The notes under the pieces: generated by a model
What the model saw: the letters and a program-made list of their open reading frames with translations, nothing else
Databases searched by the model: none
Told to the model about the DNA's origin: nothing
Shown here: positions 15,883 through 23,592 of the stretch, in pieces
Position numbering within the stretch: the stretch's first letter is position 1
Layout: each line of letters starts with the position of its first letter
NCBI GenBank assembly: GCA_009780175.1
Contig: WRAO01000007.1
Coordinates: 28,585-92,584, forward strand
Reading direction: 5' to 3'
Length of the DNA: 64,000 nucleotides
Source of the DNA: Oscillospiraceae bacterium
GTDB lineage: Bacteria > Bacillota > Clostridia > Oscillospirales > Oscillospiraceae
Translations under genes and position numbers: made by a program

Positions 15883-18800
15883 CTACTGATTATACGCCGC
15901 GTCTAAACCATGGCCCGTAATCGCGAGCCAGCGCTCTGTGACGCCATTTGCATGCAGCTCCCAGTCGTGCGTATGCGCGGCTTCCATAAAGTCTGCGTGG
16001 GCCCAGTGGGTGCCGTCCAGGTCGATGAACTCGACGACATCGTCCGGAATGTGCTCGAGCAGAATCCCGCGCTCTAACACGCGGTTTGCGGCTGTCACAA
16101 ACTCCGCGCGGGAGAGGTTTGCGGTAGATCGGAATGTGCCGTCCGGGAAACCGATAAACCAGCCTCTTGCGGCGGCGGAAAGGATGTAGCGATATGCCCA
16201 GTCATTGGAGAAGACGTCGGAAAAGGGATTGTTCGTGGTTTCAATCAAATCGTCAAATCGGGACACTACCGCCGCGAGTTCTCCTCTTGTGATCGGATCG
16301 TTCGGGCGGAACGCGCCGCCATAACCGTCAAATATACCATGATGCGTTAAAGTACCGACGGCGAGGCCGAACCACTCGTTGCCGCTTACGTCAGAGAAGG
16401 GCTGCGCCGGCGTGAACCCTTTAAACTCGGGTCTGAGCAACCGGTAAAAGACGATGGCCACTTCGGCGCGGGTAATGTCCGCGTCCGGCCGCATTTCGAA
16501 ATCATGCGGACTTTGCACCACAATGAGCGGACGGATATCACCGGCTCCCGCGATAGTCACACCCGGGCGGGCCACATTCCCGCGGAGGAACCAGATATGC
16601 TCGTCTACAAAGAAGTCGCCGGGAGGGGGGGGCGGGGGCGGGGGTGGTGTTGGAGGATCTCCACCGCCATTATCACCAGGGACCGTAGGTGTCCATTGGG
16701 CAGTGAGGATTACGTCCGCGGCGGGCATTGTGAATGTGGCGCCTGACTGAATTACAGTGTTTGTGTCGCTGCGGTGCCAGCCTGTGAAGGTGTGATTGGT
16801 TCTGGTTAAGTCGTGCGGCAGAACGGTAACCGTTTCACCGGCTATGTAGGGATTATTTGAATCAACCGGCACCGTGCCGCCTGTATTGCCGTTGCCGACA
16901 TAGGTCACGGTGAAGCGCGGGGCGAATGTGTTGGTCACGGTGGCGAACAGATTATAGTCTAACCCGGGGCCGCTGACATAGGCAACATCAATGCCTATTG
17001 TAAAGCCGATTGACCCGTCCGTCGGAAGCGCAACGCCAAATTCGTCTACCTCAACGACCAGATAGTCCCCGCTGTTCCCCGCGAGGAAGTATTCTCTGAT
17101 CCCCTGCAAAACAGCTGGATTTGCTTCGCTAAACGAAATCACTTCACTCGGCGTACCCGGCGGAAGAGGGGCAATATAACTCGTAGCCGCATAGATAAAC
17201 GCACCGTCATCGTCCAGCAGGAAGGTCAAACGTTGGCCGGTGGCAACTCTGTAAATCACTACATAGAAGGTTGTTTGATCTGTCACGGACCAAGCTTCCG
17301 CAGCGCCGGCAAGCGTTTTGGAGATTACGAAGTTGCCCTCTATCGGATCGAAGAAGTTTTCGATGGTAACGATCGTATCCGCGTCGTCCACCATGGGGAA
17401 ACCGTCTGCATTGACATGCACAATATAACCGGGTCCGGGACCTACAACAGATATGTCCTTATCATCCCAGCCGAGCATTGGTTCAAACTCCGGCAGCAAG
17501 GTATTCACCGTTGCCGCTGTCGGAAACACCTCTTCAACCCGATACTCAATCGTAGGCCCAAACGGGTGCACGGGTACTTCAATCAATCGCGCGGATTGTG
17601 CGGCGCTGAACGGGATCACCGTCCGCGCTCTTCCGGGCGGGAGCGCTTCACCCACCGGGCAGAGCACTTGATAGGCATAGGGATTCGTAATCGGATCAAA
17701 GTCTTCCGTGGTAAACCCAATGACACGCCAAATTTCCTCTTGGCCCAGCGGGTCCGCGACGAAGACCAAAAGTCTGGGCTCTAGCTCGTCTGTCCGTACT
17801 CGCGCGTAAAATGTCGTGTCCTCTGTCACACCCCAAGCGGCGGCGAACGGGCACAACTCTTTCTCAAACACGATGTTCCCGCCGTGGAACTTGTAGCGGT
17901 TCGTCAGGGTAACAACGGTGGGGAGATTAAATTGCACAGTCTCAGTCGGATCATGTGTCCCGTCCTCGCGCATAGAGTCATAAATCACGCCCCAATGCCA
18001 CAGCGGACGCGCATGCCAAGCCGGGTCGCTGATGATCGGCTCTACAGTCTCCCACAGATCGAACCAAGAGAGAGGATTATCGTTCTCATCCCACCAGAGC
18101 GGGTTAGACGGGTCAATCAGGTCGATCGGTGTGTTGGTAGACGCCCAAAACGGAAGATGATCTCGCCCCGCCCAGATAGCGGTCCAAGCGTCATCTGTGC
18201 TTAGTGTACCACCTGCGCCATCTTTTGTGACGCCTTCTACTCGCCGCACTTCTTGGACCTCATAGTGAATTCCGGTCCAGAGGTTGGAGATGCGAAGACG
18301 CGCATACACAGAGAGCGGAAGCTCCATAATCGGGGTTGTATCCGAGTAGTAGTACGTAAATCCGACGATATGGTTACCCACGCACCAATACGTACCGGTG
18401 AATATATCCCCAAACGCAATACCCGCCGAACGAGGATCATTGATCGGATCGTGCGCGCGGAGCACCTCTGGGTGGAAGAGCAAAAAATTCTGCGCTTCCA
18501 AGTCAAAGACGCGTACGTAAAACTCGGTGTAGGAGTCTATATCCCAATCGGCGGGAAATCCGTCCAACAGTTTGTAAATTTCGAGGAAGCCGATACCATG
18601 ATCGAAGGTGTTTTCGATCATGACATGTGTCACTTCTCCTGTTGACTCATGCGGGATCGTAAATGTATGTTCCGAGACGAAAATGTGGTCCGTCTCGCGC
18701 TCATACGCGGGCAGCCACGTACCGCCGCCATCTACGCTAAACTCGACATCAATCAGGCCGAGAATTTCAAAGGTGAAAAACTCATACAGGCCATATATTA

Positions 18801-20574
18801 CAGGAGTCGCATTCACGCTAGACACCTGTATCGGCAGGTCGTGGATATAGACGGTCACGCCGGTGTCGTATGGCCAAGTGCCGGAAAAGGTGATGACCGT
18901 GTCCAGCGAAATCAACTCCGATTCGTCGACGGTGCCGTAAGCCTCATAGGTGTTCAGTCCGGTAGGCCGCAGCACAACATACCGATCGTCTTCATGCCCC
19001 AGCGCCGCATTCCCCATCGGAATAAACAGTCTTGCCGTAAATTCCCAGTTGCCGCCCTCGTCTCCATCCTCTCCTGAGAGGAAATACCATTCTTGGTCCG
19101 GGTACATCATCTCAAGATTTTTCGTAATCCGCAGCGTGCCGGTAGGCGTGGCTAAATCTTCCAATATAATCCGGGCCACAAAGGGCGAATTAAATACAAG
19201 ATGCGCCCCGTCCCAAACATACAGATCCGAATCAAGCGGCCTTCTGAAATAGTGTTCACTCGTGATAGTTCTCGTGCCGATCTGGCCCTGGTTGCCCCCG
19301 GCCCCGGTGAGATATACTTCGTAAGTGACATTCAACAGGGTCGGCGTCCCCACGCCGAGGTCTTCCTCAAGGAGCTGCCACACGGTGAAGCGATATGTTT
19401 TTCTCCCGGCGGCATCCGTACCCTTCTGCCACTCCAGATACCAGTAGAAGGTGCTCCGGGTGCCGTCGGCATAGGTTACGGAGGCGTTCCGTACCCAGTA
19501 GCTATTCGGCGGCGCAGCAGCAGCAGCAGCAGCATCGGCAGGCCGGCTCGCCGGGCTATTGTTCTTGTCAAACGCGATCGTCAGGCCGAGTTCACGGTCG
19601 ATGATTACGGCGCTGTTGAGGCCCGTGCCGTTGTTCCAGTTCGCGGTAATTTCAAAGGCGGGCGTTTCGACCAGTTCCTTTGTCCAATAATACCCATTGC
19701 CGCTGCTCGGCTCGAATCGCACTTCAAGGTTCGAACCCAGTGTCGAATACCAGTGGTTGATGAGCCATTCCGCGGGGAGCCTGTCCGGCAGATAGATGGT
19801 ATAGGTAAATGAGAAGGGAGCGGCCGGGTCTTTGATGTCGTCTTCTTCGATGAGGAAGGTCACAGCGCCGGGGGTGGAACTATCAATAGTGCCCGGAAAG
19901 CCTGGGGCGGAACCAAACGCAAAATCGCCCAATCTGGTGGTGATCGCTACGAATGGATCGGCGGCTCCCAGCAAAACCTCAGTGCCGTTTTCCATGACAT
20001 ACGGCCGACCCCAAACATAGATTGTGACATAGACAAGGCCGGTGGGGAAACCACCCAGATCTCGCTCATAAACAAGCGTCGTGTCTGTCCAGATTTGGCC
20101 CGGGAATAGCGGCACAGGGTCGCCAACTTCTTGCGCAATGTAGAAATTCGGCAAGAACCCATCTACCTCATGCTCATCACCGCTCCGAGGAACAGGACCA
20201 GAGGGGAAATTCGTAGCAGCCGGGACAATCCCAATATAGCCCGCTGTCGTCCTGGCGACCGGCGCGCCGATGTTCACAGGCGGAGCCGCCTCTGGGACGG
20301 GCGTGTATTCCTCCGCGAAATGCGCCTCCCCTTCCGGGGTGATCTCGTCCGCCGGCGGTATGTCTTCAGCCGCGCCGTAGTATGCGGCGTAGGTATCGTC
20401 AGCTTCGTCTGCCGCGAGATCAGCCTCGGGTGCGGGGGGATATACATCCGCGACCTCGTATATATCCAGCAGGTCGTAACTATATGTAGTGGTAGCCTCA
20501 GCCGCGGCTGAGAACTTTCCAAAAATAAAGACGAAGACCAGCAACCATGCGATTGGCTTTCTCAAGTGTCTCAT
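15883..20574 (-). CDS. Giant SLH-anchored protein with Cna-B-like repeats
   Basis: 1563 residues, AGGAG ribosome site. Signal peptide 1-27, then an acidic Ala/Glu/Pro stretch to about 120. A beta-rich middle with at least four related Cna-B-like units begins near 478, 661, 896 and 1078; signatures are 'GTLRITKNL', 'GFLEIYKLLDG', 'GNIVFEKEL' and 'GNFVISKTL', the last three followed by 'W.(I/V)...T.FYV.V'. Residues 1220-1290 are an InlB-type B-repeat (TFTGWHRSDTNT...LTAQW). A polyproline linker (about 1305-1318) precedes three SLH motifs (1335-1530). It ends in a tail (WELHANGVTERW) shared with the other SLH protein. Likely S-layer-associated stalk or adhesin. Confidence 0.88.
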   Translation of the reverse strand: MRHLRKPIAWLLVFVFIFGKFSAAAEATTTYSYDLLDIYEVADVYPPAPEADLAADEADDTYAAYYGAAEDIPPADEITPEGEAHFAEEYTPVPEAAPPVNIGAPVARTTAGYIGIVPAATNFPSGPVPRSGDEHEVDGFLPNFYIAQEVGDPVPLFPGQIWTDTTLVYERDLGGFPTGLVYVTIYVWGRPYVMENGTEVLLGAADPFVAITTRLGDFAFGSAPGFPGTIDSSTPGAVTFLIEEDDIKDPAAPFSFTYTIYLPDRLPAEWLINHWYSTLGSNLEVRFEPSSGNGYYWTKELVETPAFEITANWNNGTGLNSAVIIDRELGLTIAFDKNNSPASRPADAAAAAAAPPNSYWVRNASVTYADGTRSTFYWYLEWQKGTDAAGRKTYRFTVWQLLEEDLGVGTPTLLNVTYEVYLTGAGGNQGQIGTRTITSEHYFRRPLDSDLYVWDGAHLVFNSPFVARIILEDLATPTGTLRITKNLEMMYPDQEWYFLSGEDGDEGGNWEFTARLFIPMGNAALGHEDDRYVVLRPTGLNTYEAYGTVDESELISLDTVITFSGTWPYDTGVTVYIHDLPIQVSSVNATPVIYGLYEFFTFEILGLIDVEFSVDGGGTWLPAYERETDHIFVSEHTFTIPHESTGEVTHVMIENTFDHGIGFLEIYKLLDGFPADWDIDSYTEFYVRVFDLEAQNFLLFHPEVLRAHDPINDPRSAGIAFGDIFTGTYWCVGNHIVGFTYYYSDTTPIMELPLSVYARLRISNLWTGIHYEVQEVRRVEGVTKDGAGGTLSTDDAWTAIWAGRDHLPFWASTNTPIDLIDPSNPLWWDENDNPLSWFDLWETVEPIISDPAWHARPLWHWGVIYDSMREDGTHDPTETVQFNLPTVVTLTNRYKFHGGNIVFEKELCPFAAAWGVTEDTTFYARVRTDELEPRLLVFVADPLGQEEIWRVIGFTTEDFDPITNPYAYQVLCPVGEALPPGRARTVIPFSAAQSARLIEVPVHPFGPTIEYRVEEVFPTAATVNTLLPEFEPMLGWDDKDISVVGPGPGYIVHVNADGFPMVDDADTIVTIENFFDPIEGNFVISKTLAGAAEAWSVTDQTTFYVVIYRVATGQRLTFLLDDDGAFIYAATSYIAPLPPGTPSEVISFSEANPAVLQGIREYFLAGNSGDYLVVEVDEFGVALPTDGSIGFTIGIDVAYVSGPGLDYNLFATVTNTFAPRFTVTYVGNGNTGGTVPVDSNNPYIAGETVTVLPHDLTRTNHTFTGWHRSDTNTVIQSGATFTMPAADVILTAQWTPTVPGDNGGGDPPTPPPPPPPPPGDFFVDEHIWFLRGNVARPGVTIAGAGDIRPLIVVQSPHDFEMRPDADITRAEVAIVFYRLLRPEFKGFTPAQPFSDVSGNEWFGLAVGTLTHHGIFDGYGGAFRPNDPITRGELAAVVSRFDDLIETTNNPFSDVFSNDWAYRYILSAAARGWFIGFPDGTFRSTANLSRAEFVTAANRVLERGILLEHIPDDVVEFIDLDGTHWAHADFMEAAHTHDWELHANGVTERWLAITGHGLDAAYNQ
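16625..16632 (-). repeat. G8 homopolymer in the polyproline linker
   Basis: Eight G in a row, within a G-rich run of about 27 bases, encode the Pro linker just before the SLH domains. Slippage would remove the anchor in frame-shifted products. Confidence 0.7.
19514..19534 (-). repeat. (GCA)7 microsatellite
   Basis: Seven GCA units encode a polyalanine tract near residue 350 of the SLH protein. Unit gain or loss keeps the frame. Confidence 0.8.
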
Positions 20575-20642
20575 ACTGAACTCCTCTTATGCAGGGTATT
20601 TTTATATAAGCTCACAAAATTCACACATCTATACAGTTATAT

Positions 20643-20671
20643 ATTATGACATGATGCCCGATTATTGTCAA
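20643..20671 (-). promoter_or_regulatory. Sigma-A type promoter of the giant SLH gene
   Basis: TTGACA (20666-20671), 17 bases, CATAAT (20643-20648), reading leftward, about 70 bases before the start codon. Same layout and same CATAAT box as the sortase substrate promoter. Confidence 0.7.
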
Positions 20672-20824
20672 CCATTCGACCGGATAATTTTTACCGCATT
20701 ATAGTAACAAAAATCCTTGTAGTCTATCAGGAACAGTCCACCATACGCCTTGCCGCATGGAACAAGATATAGGGCGCATCTATTGCGCACAGGCAGTATT
20801 GCTCGATTTCCAGTTCAACAAATA

Positions 20825-20840
20825 TGACATGCCACTGTCA
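20825..20840. promoter_or_regulatory. Palindromic operator TGACA-N6-TGTCA, copy 1
   Basis: A 16-base palindrome ends 11 bases before TATACT (20852-20857), covering the -35 region of the regulator gene that starts at 20868. An identical-geometry copy stands before the next gene. Confidence 0.7.
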
Positions 20841-20867
20841 CATTTATGTGGTATACTATTTGGGGTG

Positions 20868-21776
20868 ATGATATTGCAGACGAGCCGACTATTCGAAATT
20901 ATATATCTGCTGCTGAACAAAGACCGCGTAACCGCCAAAGAACTGGCAGAGCGGTTTGGCGTTTCTTCGCGGACCATTTACCGCGATATTGACACAATCA
21001 GCTTAGCGGGAATCCCAGTTTATACCGAAAAAGGCAAAGGCGGCGGTATCAGTTTATTGCCTGACTTTGTGCTGAACAAATCCATTTTAAGCGAACAGGA
21101 GCAGGGTGAAATCCTCGCTTCATTGCAAGGATTGACGCAAATCCAGTCTGGCGACGCAGACCGAGTTTTGCAGAAATTGTCCGCCGTATTCAATAAAACC
21201 GCCGCGAAATGGTTGGAGGTGGATTTTTCTGACTGGAGTTTTGAGCAGCAAGACCTTTGGGGCGGTTTCAAGTCTGCTATTTTACAAAAACAGGTCGTGG
21301 AGTTTGATTATTACAATTCCTACAGTGAAAAGACACACCGCCGGGCCGAGCCGATCCAACTTTGGTTTAAGTCAAAGACCTGGTATTTAAAAGCCTACGA
21401 TTTAAGCAAATGTGGCATCCGATTGTTCCGATTAAGCCGTGTGCGGAACATGCGTATCACTGCAGAAACGTTTGCCGAGCGAAACCCGCTCATAGAGGAG
21501 ACAATCACCACTCCATCTATCGGCCAGAGGCCCGATGTCGCATTGAGACTTCGGATCAAACCGGAGATGGCGCATAGAGTGCTTGATGAATTTGCAGGCC
21601 TTGTCGATGAGCAAGAGGCAGACGGCAGCTACATTGTCTCCCTCTGTTGGCCGGAGGATAATTGGGTTTATGGCACGATCCTCTCATTTGGAGAATACAT
21701 TGAAGTTCTTGAGCCGGAACGTATCCGAGCAATTATTCGGGACAAAGCAAAGAAAATTTATGAGCAATATTTATAA
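20868..21776 (+). CDS. WYL-domain transcriptional regulator (YafY type)
   Basis: 302 residues from the ATG at 20868, which follows GGGGTG; the frame runs back to 20757 but that part covers the promoter. Residues 1-60 are a DeoR-like winged helix-turn-helix (VTAKELAERFGVSSRTIYRDIDTI). Residues 135-215 are the WYL domain; the name motif appears as 'TWYLKAYD'. A WCX-type C-terminal domain follows. YafY regulators in Firmicutes usually repress themselves and a neighbour with a GyrI-like or PhnB-like fold; both kinds of domain are in the next gene. Autoregulation is supported by the palindrome just upstream. Confidence 0.88.
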   Translation: MILQTSRLFEIIYLLLNKDRVTAKELAERFGVSSRTIYRDIDTISLAGIPVYTEKGKGGGISLLPDFVLNKSILSEQEQGEILASLQGLTQIQSGDADRVLQKLSAVFNKTAAKWLEVDFSDWSFEQQDLWGGFKSAILQKQVVEFDYYNSYSEKTHRRAEPIQLWFKSKTWYLKAYDLSKCGIRLFRLSRVRNMRITAETFAERNPLIEETITTPSIGQRPDVALRLRIKPEMAHRVLDEFAGLVDEQEADGSYIVSLCWPEDNWVYGTILSFGEYIEVLEPERIRAIIRDKAKKIYEQYL

Positions 21777-21778
21777 TG

Positions 21779-21794
21779 TGACACGCTGTTGTCA
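21779..21794. promoter_or_regulatory. Palindromic operator TGACA-N6-TGTCA, copy 2
   Basis: Same half-sites and spacing as 20825-20840. It ends 12 bases before TACAAT (21807-21812), so it covers the -35 region of the gene at 21848. Confidence 0.7.
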
Positions 21795-21847
21795 GATTAG
21801 CGTTGATACAATGGTGATGTAAGTAAGAAAAATAGGAGGAGGGCAAT

Positions 21848-23050
21848 ATGATTACGTATCGTTTTAAGGACAGCTTCGCCGTGATCGGCAAAGCGGACCA
21901 AGGCTCTGTTGAGAATTTCCAAGAATGGGCTGACCCTTTGTGGACATCCTTAGAAAGTAGCTTCGCAGAAATCGAGAGCATCGTGCGCAAACATGTAGAT
22001 GGCAAGCCGTATTTTTGGAGTGCATTGAATGACAACAGTGAAAGCAACAAGCGCTGGGGTGAACCCGGATTTGACGACTCGGGGAAATACATGGCCGCTT
22101 GCGAAGCGGATGTGGATGCCGTCGCTCCCATCGGCTGGGCGAAATGGATTATTCCTGCGCAAACATATATGGTGGTGAGAAGCACAGCGGCAGAACTCGA
22201 GGGGATTTACGCCGCCATAGTAGAGAGGTGCGGGGGGAAAATAATTGGCGTTGGACACTCCTTTTTCCCCGAATACGGCAACGACGACTTAGTTGACACC
22301 TATATCCCCATTGCGAGCGGGATGATGCATTGCCAATCATGCGGGATGCCCATGACCGAGGATTCTCAGTTCGGGGAAAACGCCGATGGGAGTAAAAATG
22401 AAGACTACTGCTGTCATTGTTATCCGAACGGGGCGTTTGAAAATCCGAATGAGACAATGGAAGAAATGATCGAGAGCTGTATCCCCTTCCTTGTGGAAGA
22501 TGGCGCGCATGCCACTGATGAGGACAGCGCAAGAAAATTGCTTACGGAGTTCTTGCCCACATTGAAACGCTGGAAAAAGCAGCATATCGAAAAGTTGCAG
22601 GCCATGAGCAAAGAAACGTATCCTTTAGTAGTCCCACGGATTTTGCTGAACGGACAAGCCGCTGAGGCGCTGGAGCTATATCAGAAAGCATTTCACGCGA
22701 CGGTCAGCGCGAAAATCCTGTTTGCGGACGCAGATCCAACGGATTTACAGTACATAGGAACAGAAAAAGACCATCTTGTCTATTATTCTGAATTGATGAT
22801 CGGAACACACATGGTAATGGTGACTGATGATGCGAGCGGAATCTTAGGCACTGATTCCGGCCGGAGGCCGTTATTGACGGGTCTGTGCGTCAGCTTTGAC
22901 AGCGAAGAAAAGGCAAGAGCGGCCTACGAACTGCTTTCTGACGGAGCGGAAATTATTATGCCAGTCATGAGCAACTCTTTCTGCACGTTTTTCGCAACAC
23001 TGGCGGACAAGTTCGGGGTTGTGTGGGATTTGTACTATGGTGCGCCATAA
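21848..23050 (+). CDS. GyrI-like / zinc-ribbon / PhnB-like fusion protein
   Basis: 400 residues, AGGAGGAGG ribosome site. Three domains in a row: residues 1-155, an AraC-type effector-binding (GyrI-like) fold (start 'FAVIGKADQG', 'GWAKWIIPAQTYMVV', end 'DLVDTYIPI'); residues 160-255, a putative zinc ribbon with CQSCGMPM, DYCCHC and a later Cys (MIESC); residues 262-400, a PhnB/3-demethylubiquinone methyltransferase-like glyoxalase fold (YPLVVPRILLNGQAAEALELY, end 'FGVVWDLYY'). Each piece is commonly a separate small gene next to YafY regulators. The fusion probably binds a hydrophobic ligand or electrophile, but no catalysis can be claimed. Controlled by the copy 2 operator. Confidence 0.82.
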   Translation: MITYRFKDSFAVIGKADQGSVENFQEWADPLWTSLESSFAEIESIVRKHVDGKPYFWSALNDNSESNKRWGEPGFDDSGKYMAACEADVDAVAPIGWAKWIIPAQTYMVVRSTAAELEGIYAAIVERCGGKIIGVGHSFFPEYGNDDLVDTYIPIASGMMHCQSCGMPMTEDSQFGENADGSKNEDYCCHCYPNGAFENPNETMEEMIESCIPFLVEDGAHATDEDSARKLLTEFLPTLKRWKKQHIEKLQAMSKETYPLVVPRILLNGQAAEALELYQKAFHATVSAKILFADADPTDLQYIGTEKDHLVYYSELMIGTHMVMVTDDASGILGTDSGRRPLLTGLCVSFDSEEKARAAYELLSDGAEIIMPVMSNSFCTFFATLADKFGVVWDLYYGAP

Positions 23051-23122
23051 CTGATGGGACCGGGCGCTTCTATGCAATAGAACGCGATGTTCGCAAAAGA
23101 AAATCAGTCGACAGAAAACCAA

Positions 23123-23151
23123 AGGCCGGACAAAATATTTTTGTCCGGCCT
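23123..23151 (-). terminator. Hairpin between the fusion gene and tRNA-Leu
   Basis: AGGCCGGACAAA pairs with TTTGTCCGGCCT. On the minus strand it is followed by TTTGGTTTTCTG; it may serve both convergent transcripts. Confidence 0.6.
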
Positions 23152-23193
23152 CTGTATATTCGCAGTACATATGGCACTTGCCCTAAAAGAAAC

Positions 23194-23226
23194 AAAACCG
23201 AAGCCCAACGCAGTGGGTTCGGTTTT
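23194..23226 (-). terminator. Terminator of the tRNA-Leu transcript
   Basis: AAAACCGAACCCA pairs with TGGGCTTCGGTTTT, followed leftward by GTTTCTTTTAG, about 90 bases after the tRNA 3' end. Confidence 0.65.
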
Positions 23227-23317
23227 GGAGCACAGCGATGGGGTTGCGAAATGCAGTTTTCGGCAAAAGCCACAGGCTGACGCCGGAAACGGAATGTAGC
23301 TACCCCGGTAGCGAGCA

Positions 23318-23403
23318 TGGTGCGGATGAAGGGACTCGAACCCCCACGTCGTGAAACACGAGAACCTAAATCTCGCATGTCTACCAATTCCATCACATCC
23401 GCA
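23318..23403 (-). tRNA. tRNA-Leu (anticodon UAG)
   Basis: The acceptor stem TGCGGAT pairs with ATCCGCA, and CCA is encoded at 23318-23320. The anticodon stem CGAGA/TCTCG encloses the loop TTTAGGT, giving anticodon UAG, which reads CUN leucine codons. The long variable arm (around CGTGTTTCACGACG) and the T loop GGTTCGAGTCC are typical of a class II leucine tRNA. Monocistronic, with its own promoter and leader hairpin to the right. Confidence 0.97.
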
Positions 23404-23407
23404 AATA

Positions 23408-23451
23408 TTTCATTTTATAGCCCCGCCGTTGGCGGGGCTATAAAATGAAAA
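23408..23451. other. Strong hairpin in the tRNA-Leu leader
   Basis: A stem of about 20 bp (ATTTCATTTTATAGCCCCGCC with its complement) with a 3-base loop lies between the tRNA promoter and the mature 5' end, four bases from the tRNA. No T tract follows it leftward. It may be a processing signal or an old terminator. Confidence 0.7.
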
Positions 23452-23468
23452 TAAATTTGCTCGTTGCT

Positions 23469-23497
23469 ATTCTAGCACGAAAACCCCAGCCTGTCAA
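23469..23497 (-). promoter_or_regulatory. Promoter of tRNA-Leu
   Basis: TTGACA (23492-23497), 17 bases, TAGAAT (23469-23474), reading leftward. Confidence 0.85.
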
Positions 23498-23508
23498 TTT
23501 CCAGAATC

Positions 23509-23537
23509 TTGACAGCGCCCCAAATCCAAAGTACACT
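23509..23537 (+). promoter_or_regulatory. Promoter of the alcohol dehydrogenase gene
   Basis: TTGACA (23509-23514), 17 bases, TACACT (23532-23537), reading rightward. Its -35 box is 11 bases from the -35 box of the tRNA promoter, so the two are back to back. Confidence 0.8.
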
Positions 23538-23592
23538 AGCGATAGGCAATCCGGGTGGAGCGCAAATACACCCATTTCAAGGAGGCAACAAC

